Made by a program: the position numbers and the translations under genes. The notes under the pieces were generated by a model. It ran no database searches. It was given only the letters and a program-made list of their open reading frames with translations, and was not told where the DNA came from. A DNA stretch of 6,886 nt from an uncultured Bacilli bacterium (GTDB lineage: Bacteria > Bacillota_I > Bacilli_A > ML615J-28 > CAG-698), in NCBI GenBank assembly GCA_947627395.1, contig CANQVW010000083.1:1-6886 (forward strand), read 5' to 3'. Below, in pieces: positions 1 to 5,689 of this stretch; within the stretch, counting starts at the first letter, position 1; the number at the start of each line of letters is the position of its first letter.

Positions 1-1
1 C

Positions 2-769
2 ATTGGTTGTGCCATGGGAATTACAGGAACAGATGTCAGCAAAGAAGCTAGTGACATGATTTTAATGGATGATAATTTTTCCACCATCATTTCAGCGGTC
101 AAAGAAGGTCGAGGAATTTACGAAAATATAAAGAAATGTGTGAAATATCTTTTATCTAGTAATATAGGTGAAGTCTTAACCATCTTTATTGTTTCTCTTT
201 TATCAGTTATTTTAGGAAAAGATTTAGGTGTAGCTTTATTACCTATTCATTTACTTTGGATTAATTTAATTACAGATTCCTTTCCAGCAATTGGTCTTGG
301 AATGGAAAAAGCAAGTGATGAAGTGATGAAGGAAAAACCTAGACCGATGAATGAAAGTTTCTTTGCTCATCGATTAGGTCTCATTATTGCTTTAGAAGGT
401 CTAATGATTGGGGGACTCACTTTAATTTCTTTCTTGATTGGTCAACTTTATTTTAAAGATACTTCTATTAGTCAAACCATGGCCTTTTTAACATTATCTA
501 GTTGTCAATTATTTCATTGTTTGAATGTGAAAAGTGAAGAAACCATTTTTTCTAAAAATACTTTCAATAATAAATTTTTAATTCTTTCTGTTGTTTTTGG
601 TTTCCTATTAAGTTTTATTGTCATCTATATTCCAGGGTTAAATACCATTTTCCATTGTGTTGCTTTAAAGGTAAGTTCCTTATTGATTAGTTTAGGTCTT
701 GCTTTTGCAACAGTTGTTATTTTAGAAATTGTGAAAGGAATTAAAAGAAAAATAAATAAAAGTAAATAA
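2..769 (+). CDS. Calcium-type P-type ATPase (PMCA-like), C-terminal part
   Basis: This is the 3' end of a P-type cation pump, most likely a membrane Ca2+ exporter; about 255 residues are visible and the start lies before the window. The frame is open from base 2. It begins in the end of the P domain (GxAMGITGTDVSKEASDM, just after the usual TGDGVNDAPAL hinge, which is not visible). Counting from the first visible residue, M5 carries SSNIGE (N54, E57) and M6 carries NLITDSFP (N88, T91, D92), matching the Ca2+ site II ligands of SERCA/PMCA pumps. The M8 equivalent (MAFLTLSSCQLFHCLN, about 159-174) has Gln where SERCA has the site I Glu, which fits one Ca2+ per cycle, as in PMCA. Six hydrophobic segments (M5-M10) follow in order, then a basic tail (KGIKRKINKSK). 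Phosphorylation site, nucleotide domain and M4 are outside the window, so substrate is inferred from M5/M6 only. No auto-inhibitory tail is visible. Confidence 0.88.
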   Translation: MGCAMGITGTDVSKEASDMILMDDNFSTIISAVKEGRGIYENIKKCVKYLLSSNIGEVLTIFIVSLLSVILGKDLGVALLPIHLLWINLITDSFPAIGLGMEKASDEVMKEKPRPMNESFFAHRLGLIIALEGLMIGGLTLISFLIGQLYFKDTSISQTMAFLTLSSCQLFHCLNVKSEETIFSKNTFNNKFLILSVVFGFLLSFIVIYIPGLNTIFHCVALKVSSLLISLGLAFATVVILEIVKGIKRKINKSK

Positions 770-812
770 TAGACATAAAAAAAGTCAACCTATTTCCTAC
801 TTTTATATGAAT

Positions 813-838
813 AAAAATCACATACATATTGATTTTTT
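813..838 (+). terminator. Possible weak terminator after the P-type ATPase
   Basis: A perfect 8-bp inverted repeat, AAAAATCA (813-820) and TGATTTTT (830-837), encloses a 9-nt loop and ends in a T-run. It lies 43 bases after the ATPase stop. Only two of the eight pairs are G-C, and the right arm overlaps the proposed mscL -35 box, so it may be chance in AT-rich DNA. No better terminator is visible in this gap. Confidence 0.25.
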
Positions 839-857
839 AATAAAAATAAAGTAAAAT
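829..857 (+). promoter_or_regulatory. Sigma-A-type promoter for mscL
   Basis: TTGATT (829-834) lies exactly 17 bp before TAAAAT (852-857), a good sigma-A match (4/6 and 5/6). The predicted start of transcription is near 864, giving a leader of about 25 nt that holds the Shine-Dalgarno AGAAAGGA (873-880), 8 nt before the mscL ATG. The leader is too short for a riboswitch. Assigned by eye from consensus and spacing. Confidence 0.6.
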
Positions 858-888
858 ATAAGGGTAGAATTTAGAAAGGACAAGTAAA

Positions 889-1467
889 ATGAAGAAATTT
901 TTCCAAGATTTTAAAAGTTTTATCAGTAGAGGAAACATTGTTGATATGGCTATTGGTATCATTATTGGTGGTGCTTTTCAAAAAATAGTGAGTAGCTTAG
1001 TAAATGATATTATTATGCCATTGATTTCTTTAATCTTTAAAGTTGATATTACAACTGCAGTTGCTGTATTAAGACCTGAAGTATTAGATGAAGCAGGGGA
1101 AGTAGTGAAAGCAGCTGTTGAATTACGTTATGGATTATTTATCCAAAACATTCTTGACTTTTTAATTATCGCTTTATCTATCTTCATTGCTATTCGTGTA
1201 GCTATGGGATTAAGAGATAACTACACAAAGAGAAGAGTAAAATACATCAAAAAGCTAAAGAAACAACATCCTGAATACTTTGATGAAGCTTCAGATAATG
1301 GAACTCAAATGTATGAAAAATTAAAAGCTGAACATCCAGAATTATTTGAAGATGAAGAAGTTGAAAAGATCGAAGAAGAAGCAAAAGAAAAAGCGCCAAC
1401 AACAGAAGAGTTGTTAACGCAAATTAGGGATGCTTTACAAGAAATGAAAGAAGCACCTAAAAAATAG
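889..1467 (+). CDS. mscL: Large-conductance mechanosensitive channel MscL, long-tailed
   Basis: MscL forms a homopentameric inner-membrane pore that opens under high membrane tension and releases solutes during hypo-osmotic shock. The N-terminal amphipathic helix and TM1 are clear: SRGNIVDMAIGIIIGGAF (13-30), then VSSLVNDIIMP (34-44). By alignment to E. coli L19 and V23, the hydrophobic gate residues are M20 and I24. A periplasmic loop (about 51-80) leads to YGLFIQN and TM2 (about 86-107). The terminal TTEELLTQIRDALQEM (171-186) matches the cytoplasmic helix-bundle motif of the family. At 192 residues it is longer than the usual 120-150. The extra length lies between TM2 and the bundle helix (about 112-168): a basic stretch with KRR and KKLKK, two copies of a KLKxxHPExF motif, then a Glu-rich run. 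The ATG follows AGAAAGGA by 8 nt. It has its own promoter and looks monocistronic. The family call is very secure; the role of the tail is unknown. Confidence 0.97.
   Translation: MKKFFQDFKSFISRGNIVDMAIGIIIGGAFQKIVSSLVNDIIMPLISLIFKVDITTAVAVLRPEVLDEAGEVVKAAVELRYGLFIQNILDFLIIALSIFIAIRVAMGLRDNYTKRRVKYIKKLKKQHPEYFDEASDNGTQMYEKLKAEHPELFEDEEVEKIEEEAKEKAPTTEELLTQIRDALQEMKEAPKK
1252..1353 (+). repeat. Tandem 12-residue repeat in the MscL tail
   Basis: Two copies of a KLKxxHPE[YL]F[DE][DE] unit lie 22 residues apart: residues 122-133 (bases 1252-1287, KLKKQHPEYFDE) and 144-155 (bases 1318-1353, KLKAEHPELFED). Seven of 12 residues are identical and most others are conservative. About 24 of 36 bases match by hand count, so the copies are diverged, not recent. 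They lie in the insertion between TM2 and the C-terminal bundle helix. Confidence 0.75.
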
Positions 1468-1475
1468 GTCTAATA

Positions 1476-1510
1476 AAAACGAGTAGGAACTATCTTACTC
1501 GTTTTATTGT
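1476..1510. terminator. Bidirectional terminator between mscL and aroF
   Basis: A 12-bp stem with one G-T wobble pairs AAAACGAGTAGG (1476-1487) with CTTACTCGTTTT (1494-1505) around a 6-nt loop. On the plus strand the stem runs into GTTTTATTGTTTT, ending mscL transcripts 9 bases after its stop. On the minus strand it is followed by TTTTTATTA, so the same hairpin can end aroF transcripts, whose stop codon lies about 30 bases before it. This suits the convergent gene order. Confidence 0.85.
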
Positions 1511-1533
1511 TTTATGGATATAAATCATTTCAT

Positions 1534-2550
1534 TTACATATTTCTTCCTGTAAATGCTGCTAGTTTTTCAGCCTTTTTCATCAATTCTTCAAATTTTTTA
1601 ATCTTTAAAGATTGTTGTCCATCACTTAATGCACATTCAGGATTATTATGTACTTCCACGATCAATCCATCACAACCAGCAACAATGGAAGCAAGAGCAG
1701 CTGTTTCCACAAGTTCCCAATGACCTGTTGCATGAGATGGATCAATAATGACAGGTAAATGTGTCAATTTTTTCACAATTGAAACAACAGCTAAATCTAA
1801 TGTATTTCTGGTTAATGGTTCGAAAGTACGAATTCCTCTTTCACATAAAATGACATTTGGATTACCTTCTGACATAATATATTCAGCGCTCATCAACCAT
1901 TCTTCAATCGTATTAGATAAACCTCTTTTTAATAGAATCGGTTTATTTATTCTACCTAATTTCTTTAATAAATCAAAGTTTTGCATATTTCTAGCACCTA
2001 CTTGTAAGATGTCCACATTTTCAACAAATTCATCTAATTGGTCACTAGACATAATTTCTGAGACAATCGGTAGGTTGGTTTCATTTCTTGCTTCAACCAA
2101 GAGTTTTATTCCTTTAGATTGTAATCCTTGAAAAACATAAGGAGAAGTTCTAGGTTTATAGGCACCCCCTCTTAACATTTTGGCACCTGCTTTTTTAACT
2201 CCGCGAGCAATTTCCATAATTTGCTCTTCACTTTCCACAGAACAAGGACCAGCAATCATTACAATGGGGTGATTTCCCCCAATTTTAATATCCCCTACTT
2301 GTATAACAGTATCTTCAGGGTGGAATTGTCGACTTGCCTTTTTATAAGGAACTGTAATTCTTGTGACATCAGTTACCCAAGAATAAGCAAGGATCTTTTC
2401 TTTATCAATGACACTTGTATCACCAATTAAACCATATAATCCGACAGTATCACTACTTGCATCGGCAATCTTAATTCCTTTTTCTTCTAAGGCACTGCGA
2501 AGTTGCTCTAATTCTTCCTTTGGTGCATCCTTCTTAAATGTAATAATCAT
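1534..2550 (-). CDS. aroF: 3-deoxy-7-phosphoheptulonate (DAHP) synthase, type I-beta
   Basis: This enzyme condenses phosphoenolpyruvate with erythrose 4-phosphate to DAHP, the first step of the shikimate (aromatic amino acid) pathway, in the cytosol. The protein has 338 residues from the chosen ATG, the length known for the Thermotoga maritima enzyme of this class. Residues 1 to about 66 form a small ferredoxin-like/ACT-type domain that in relatives mediates feedback inhibition by Phe or Tyr. The TIM barrel follows: GPCSVES (101-107), RGGAYKPRTSPY (127-138), QVGARNMQNF, LLKRG, CERGIRTFE (236-244), DPSHATG and VEVHNNPECALSDGQQSL. The family's four metal ligands are C103, H273, E299 and D310; K132, P133 and R134 are in the substrate-binding motif. 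I use ATG 2550 rather than the in-frame GTG at 2559 because GAGGTGA sits 5 nt before the ATG, whereas the GTG lies inside that Shine-Dalgarno. No other shikimate gene is nearby. The leader is about 20 nt, so there is no room for a T-box or attenuator; control is probably allosteric. Confidence 0.96.
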   Translation of the reverse strand: MIITFKKDAPKEELEQLRSALEEKGIKIADASSDTVGLYGLIGDTSVIDKEKILAYSWVTDVTRITVPYKKASRQFHPEDTVIQVGDIKIGGNHPIVMIAGPCSVESEEQIMEIARGVKKAGAKMLRGGAYKPRTSPYVFQGLQSKGIKLLVEARNETNLPIVSEIMSSDQLDEFVENVDILQVGARNMQNFDLLKKLGRINKPILLKRGLSNTIEEWLMSAEYIMSEGNPNVILCERGIRTFEPLTRNTLDLAVVSIVKKLTHLPVIIDPSHATGHWELVETAALASIVAGCDGLIVEVHNNPECALSDGQQSLKIKKFEELMKKAEKLAAFTGRNM

Positions 2551-2555
2551 GTTCT

Positions 2556-2562
2556 TCACCTC
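2556..2562 (-). promoter_or_regulatory. Ribosome binding site that sets the aroF start
   Basis: GAGGTGA on the minus strand is a near-perfect anti-16S match, 5 nt before ATG 2550. The alternative GTG start (2557-2559) is part of this same sequence and has no Shine-Dalgarno of its own upstream, so initiation at the ATG is strongly favoured. Confidence 0.85.
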
Positions 2563-2577
2563 GTATCATATAAGATC

Positions 2578-2606
2578 ATTATACCATACTTTCATTCAAT
2601 TGTATA
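2578..2606 (-). promoter_or_regulatory. Promoter for aroF (extended -10)
   Basis: On the minus strand, TATACA (2606-2601; 4/6 match to TTGACA) lies 17 bp before a perfect TATAAT (2583-2578), which is preceded by TGG to form an extended -10 (TGnTATAAT). Transcription would start near 2571, about 20 nt before the ATG. It faces away from the aldo/keto reductase promoter. Confidence 0.7.
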
Positions 2607-2621
2607 AGAAAAAACATTTTC

Positions 2622-2658
2622 AAAAGAAACTTTTTTTATTTAAAAGATTTCTTTTTTT
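2622..2658. repeat. A/T-tract near-repeats between divergent promoters
   Basis: Two related segments, AAAAGAAACTTTTTTT (2622-2637) and AAAAGATTTCTTTTTTT (2642-2658), start 20 bp apart, about two helical turns. Read as an inverted repeat, AAAAGAAA (2622-2629) also pairs with TTTCTTTT (2648-2655). Phased A/T tracts of this kind often bend DNA or act as UP-like promoter elements. The second copy covers the -35 position of the aldo/keto reductase promoter. Function is inferred, and low-complexity drift is an alternative. Confidence 0.35.
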
Positions 2659-2677
2659 AAGGTAAACATGATATAAT
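2649..2677 (+). promoter_or_regulatory. Promoter for the aldo/keto reductase (extended -10)
   Basis: A perfect extended -10, TGATATAAT, lies at 2669-2677 (TATAAT at 2672-2677). The -35 position 17 bp upstream (TTCTTT, 2649-2654) is poor, so the promoter probably relies on the TGn element and the A/T tracts. Transcription would start near 2684. The Shine-Dalgarno AAGGGAG (2689-2695) is 9 nt before the ATG. Confidence 0.65.
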
Positions 2678-2704
2678 AAACGTAAATGAAGGGAGAAAAT
2701 TAGA

Positions 2705-3835
2705 ATGGAATATAGATATATCAAACAGTGGGACTCTCGTGTATCCTTATTAGGATTTGGATGTATGAGATTTCCTCAATTAGAAAATGGAGAAATTGAT
2801 GAAATACAAACAGAAAAAATGCTAGACAAAGCGATTCAAGAAGGAGTCAATTATATTGATACAGCCTATCCTTACTTAGATGGAAAAAGTGAACCTTTAG
2901 TCGGAAGACTTCTAAAAAAGTATGATCGCTCTTCCTACTTTTTAGCAACAAAATTACCGATTTATGCTTTTGAAAGTGAAGCAGAAGCTTACAAAATTTT
3001 TCATGAACAATTAAAGAGATTACAAACGGATTATGTTGATTTTTATTTACTTCATGCCATGAATCAATCTAGATGGGAAAAGTGTAAAAAACTAAGAATC
3101 TTAGAGATGTGTGAAAAACTAAAAAAAGAAGGAAAGATTCGCCATTTTGGTTTTTCTTTCCATGACCGTTTTGAAGTATTTGAGGATATGATTCATTCTC
3201 ACCCATGGGATTTTTGTCAAATCCAATTAAACTACATGGATGTAGCTGAACAAGCAGGAATCAAAGGTTACGAACTTGCGAAAAACTTAGGAATTCCTGT
3301 TGTGGTTATGGAACCTTTAAAAGGAGGATCTTTAACTCAATTTTCTAAAGATGTTGAAGAGATATTTAAAAAGGAAAATCCTACTCAAAGTATCGCTTCT
3401 TGGGGACTTCGTTTTATTGGTGGATTAGATCATGTAATGGTGATGCTTTCAGGAATGTCCACCTACGAACAAGTCTTAGATAATTTAAAAACATTTTCTT
3501 CCTTTCAACCTTTATCCACAAAAGAACAAAAAGTTCTCAATCAGGCGATTCTTCAAATTGAGTCTCGCGTTAAAAATGGTTGTACAGGATGTCGTTACTG
3601 TATGCCTTGTCCAAAAGGAGTAGATATTCCGCAAAACTTTTATTTATGGAATCGACAATCGATGTATGATAATTATCGTGTTGTAAGTTATGGTTGGAAA
3701 AATCTTCCTTTAGAAAAAAGAGCGAATCAATGTATTGGTTGCGGAAAATGTGAGAAAGTTTGCCCACAACATCTATCCATTCGTGAAGATTTAAAGAAAG
3801 CTTATGAAACATTAAAAGTGATTGATGAAATGTAA
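2705..3835 (+). CDS. Aldo/keto reductase with C-terminal dicluster ferredoxin domain
   Basis: This is a cytosolic two-domain oxidoreductase of 376 residues. Residues 1 to about 270 form an aldo/keto reductase barrel with the complete catalytic tetrad: D52 (NYIDTAYPY), Y57, K83 (ATKLP) and H117 (YLLHAMN). Further family motifs are IRHFGFSFHD (145-154), CQIQLNY (171-177) and VMEPLKGGSL (201-210). The C-terminal domain carries two [4Fe-4S] ligand sets: C293, C296, C299, C302-P and C343, C346, C349, C353-P. Members of this fused family are common in anaerobes. They are predicted to reduce carbonyl substrates with NAD(P)H and possibly to exchange electrons with ferredoxin, but substrates are mostly unknown. 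It appears monocistronic: its own promoter is upstream and a strong terminator begins 22 bases after the stop. The ATG is supported by AAGGGAG. Nothing nearby suggests the substrate, so I give no gene name. Domain assignment is secure; physiological role is not. Confidence 0.93.
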   Translation: MEYRYIKQWDSRVSLLGFGCMRFPQLENGEIDEIQTEKMLDKAIQEGVNYIDTAYPYLDGKSEPLVGRLLKKYDRSSYFLATKLPIYAFESEAEAYKIFHEQLKRLQTDYVDFYLLHAMNQSRWEKCKKLRILEMCEKLKKEGKIRHFGFSFHDRFEVFEDMIHSHPWDFCQIQLNYMDVAEQAGIKGYELAKNLGIPVVVMEPLKGGSLTQFSKDVEEIFKKENPTQSIASWGLRFIGGLDHVMVMLSGMSTYEQVLDNLKTFSSFQPLSTKEQKVLNQAILQIESRVKNGCTGCRYCMPCPKGVDIPQNFYLWNRQSMYDNYRVVSYGWKNLPLEKRANQCIGCGKCEKVCPQHLSIREDLKKAYETLKVIDEM

Positions 3836-3857
3836 TCTCTTAACTACGAAGGATTAG

Positions 3858-3890
3858 ATGGTTCTTGAAATCTTTTCAAGAGCCATTTTT
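3858..3890 (+). terminator. Intrinsic terminator after the aldo/keto reductase
   Basis: ATGGTTCTTGAAA (3858-3870) pairs with TTTCAAGAGCCAT (3874-3886) in a 13-bp stem with one wobble pair and a 3-nt minimal loop (5 nt if the innermost A-T pair opens). TTTTT (3886-3890) follows immediately. It isolates the reductase from the ABC operon, whose promoter begins 4 bases later. Confidence 0.88.
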
Positions 3891-3893
3891 GAA

Positions 3894-3922
3894 TTGCAAA
3901 AGTAAGGAAATTATGCTATAAT
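3894..3922 (+). promoter_or_regulatory. Promoter for the ABC exporter operon (extended -10)
   Basis: TTGCAA (3894-3899; 4/6 match) is 17 bp before a perfect TATAAT (3917-3922), with TGC forming an extended -10. Transcription would start near 3929, leaving about 20 nt of leader that contains AAAGGA (3938-3943), 6 nt before the ATG. I see no clear operator palindrome and no regulator gene next to it. Confidence 0.75.
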
Positions 3923-3949
3923 GGTTTTATAAAAATTAAAGGATATCTT

Positions 3950-5689
3950 ATGTTTAAATTAGCAAAATATTTAAAACCCTATCGTACAAAGGCCATTATT
4001 GGTCCTATTTTTAAATTAATTGAAGCCATCTTTGAATTAATTGTTCCGATTGTCATGAAAATGATTATTGATGAAGGAATCGATGGTGGAAAAGGTCAAG
4101 GGTACATTCTAAAAATGGGAGGTGTTTTAGTTTTACTTTCTGTTGTTGGATTGTGTAGTTCACTCGTTTGTCAAACTCTTGCTTCGATTGTATCCCAAGG
4201 ATATGGAACGATTGTTAGAAATGAATTATTTAAACATATTGAATCCTTTACCCATCGAGAAATGGACCAATTCGGTTCCGCAACCTTAATTACAAGAATT
4301 ACCAATGATGTCAATCAACTACAAGTTGCTGTAGCAATGCTCATTCGCTTGGTTGTTCGTGCGCCTTTCTTAGTCATAGGAGCAACGATTATGGCAGCAA
4401 CCATTCATTTAAAATTGTCGATCATTTTTTTACTTACCGCTATTGTTTTATCGATTGTCATTTATTTTATTATGAGCCGTAGTGTTCCTTATTATAAAAA
4501 AGTGCAACAAGAACTCGATACAGCGACCACCATTACTCGTGAAAACTTGACAGGAACGAGAGTCATTCGTGCTTTCTCACGTCAAAATAAAGAAGAAAGT
4601 CGTTTTAATGAAGCTTGTAGTTCATTAAATAAGGCCTCAATTCAAGTGGGAAAGATTTCCTCTTTACTCAATCCCTTTACTTACATGATTGTAAACATTG
4701 GAATTTTATGTCTACTTTGGTTTGGCGGAAATCAAGTAGCAAACAACCAAGGATTGACTAAGGGAGATATTGTTGCTTTAGTGAATTACATGTCACAAAT
4801 TTTACTTGCTTTATTGGTACTAGCTAATTTAGTGGTTATCTTTACCAAAGCATCGGCATCAGCCCATCGTGTCAATGAAATCTTTGATACAGTTCCTTCT
4901 TTAATCGATGGAACAGAAAAAGAGTTAAAAGAAAATCATCAACCGATCATTGAATTTAAAAATGTTTCCTTTTCTTATAACAAAACAAAATTAGTTTTAG
5001 AACATATCAATTTTAAAATAGAAAGGGGACAAACCATCGGTATCATTGGCGCAACAGGAAGTGGTAAATCCACTTTAGTTGAACTTCTTTCTAGGTTCTA
5101 TGATGTTAGTGAGGGAGAAATTCTCATTTATGGAAAAAATGTGAAAGAAATACAAAATGAATATTTAAGACAAATCATCGGTATTGTTCCGCAAAAAGCT
5201 GTTTTATTTCATGGAACCATTGAAGAAAACTTACGTTGGCGTAAAATAGATGCAACAAAAGAAGAACTTTGGCAAGCTTTAAAAATTGCCCAAGCTGAAG
5301 AATTTGTTAGAAAAAATCCTTTAGGATTACAAGAAGAAATTGTGGCAGGAGGAAAGAATTTAAGTGGTGGACAAAAGCAAAGATTAACCATTGCTCGTGC
5401 TTTGGTAGGAAATCCAAAAATCCTCATCTTAGATGATAGTAGTAGTGCCCTTGATTTTGCAACAGATGCCTCCTTAAGAAAAGCCTTAAAAGATTCTTTA
5501 AGAAACATCACGGTGATTATGGTTTCCCAACGGGCAACCACTTTAAAAAATTGTGATTTTATTGTATGTTTAGATGATGGTAAAGTTGCAGGACTAGGAA
5601 CTCATGAAGAACTTTTAAAAACTTCTAAAGTGTACCAACAAATTTACCAATCACAATTTAAGGAAGAAGGTCAACATCATGAAAAATAG
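3950..5689 (+). CDS. ABC exporter half-transporter, degenerate-site subunit (BmrC/TM287-like)
   Basis: This is a membrane ABC exporter subunit of 579 residues, the usual length for a half-transporter with one transmembrane and one nucleotide-binding domain. Six membrane segments lie at about 13-38, 54-80, 130-152, 155-175, 240-260 and 272-298. The ATPase domain has the A-loop Y343, Walker A GATGSGKST (367-375), Q-loop Q415, signature LSGGQKQR (471-478), Walker B ILILDD (491-496) and the D-loop SALD. The catalytic Glu after Walker B is Asp (D496), and the switch His is Gln (VSQRAT, Q527). This pair of changes marks the degenerate subunit of heterodimeric exporters such as TM287/288 and BmrC/BmrD; its intact LSGGQ would complete the active site of the partner. 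The partner gene overlaps its 3' end by 11 bp. By family, the substrate is probably drugs or lipophilic compounds, but this cannot be read from sequence. No marR-type regulator is visible. Confidence 0.95.
   Translation: MFKLAKYLKPYRTKAIIGPIFKLIEAIFELIVPIVMKMIIDEGIDGGKGQGYILKMGGVLVLLSVVGLCSSLVCQTLASIVSQGYGTIVRNELFKHIESFTHREMDQFGSATLITRITNDVNQLQVAVAMLIRLVVRAPFLVIGATIMAATIHLKLSIIFLLTAIVLSIVIYFIMSRSVPYYKKVQQELDTATTITRENLTGTRVIRAFSRQNKEESRFNEACSSLNKASIQVGKISSLLNPFTYMIVNIGILCLLWFGGNQVANNQGLTKGDIVALVNYMSQILLALLVLANLVVIFTKASASAHRVNEIFDTVPSLIDGTEKELKENHQPIIEFKNVSFSYNKTKLVLEHINFKIERGQTIGIIGATGSGKSTLVELLSRFYDVSEGEILIYGKNVKEIQNEYLRQIIGIVPQKAVLFHGTIEENLRWRKIDATKEELWQALKIAQAEEFVRKNPLGLQEEIVAGGKNLSGGQKQRLTIARALVGNPKILILDDSSSALDFATDASLRKALKDSLRNITVIMVSQRATTLKNCDFIVCLDDGKVAGLGTHEELLKTSKVYQQIYQSQFKEEGQHHEK
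5660..5670 (+). promoter_or_regulatory. Internal ribosome binding site for the second ABC gene
   Basis: AAGGAAGAAGG lies inside the end of the first ABC gene, with its last G 8 nt before ATG 5679. It supports the overlapping start of the downstream subunit over the later in-frame ATG at 5706 and implies coupled translation of the two subunits. Confidence 0.7.

Noticed and set aside
776..804. Short hairpin AAAAGT...ACTTTT just after the P-type ATPase
   Set aside because: Six pairs with one G-C and a 13-nt loop is too weak for a terminator; the 813-838 hairpin is a slightly better candidate.
2551..2606. T-box, riboswitch or leader peptide upstream of aroF
   Set aside because: The aroF promoter leaves only about 20 nt before the start codon, with no room for a structured leader or peptide.
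2622..2658. Inverted repeat AAAAGAAA/TTTCTTTT as a terminator
   Set aside because: It lies between divergent genes with no transcript to end, has almost no G-C pairs and an 18-nt loop; it is better explained as A/T tracts near the promoters.
1514..2665. Plus-strand open frames (1514-1723, 1748-2131, 2221-2430, 2408-2665) opposite aroF
   Set aside because: They are antisense shadows of a strongly conserved DAHP synthase. They have no recognisable domains or convincing Shine-Dalgarno, and the aroF motifs fully account for this DNA.
3570..3812. Minus-strand 80-residue open frame inside the aldo/keto reductase
   Set aside because: It lies opposite the conserved cysteine-cluster domain, has no family resemblance, and is explained by antisense of biased codons.
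5209..5541. Minus-strand 110-residue open frame inside the first ABC gene
   Set aside because: It is antisense to the signature and Walker B region and reads as a complement of those motifs; no promoter or RBS supports it.
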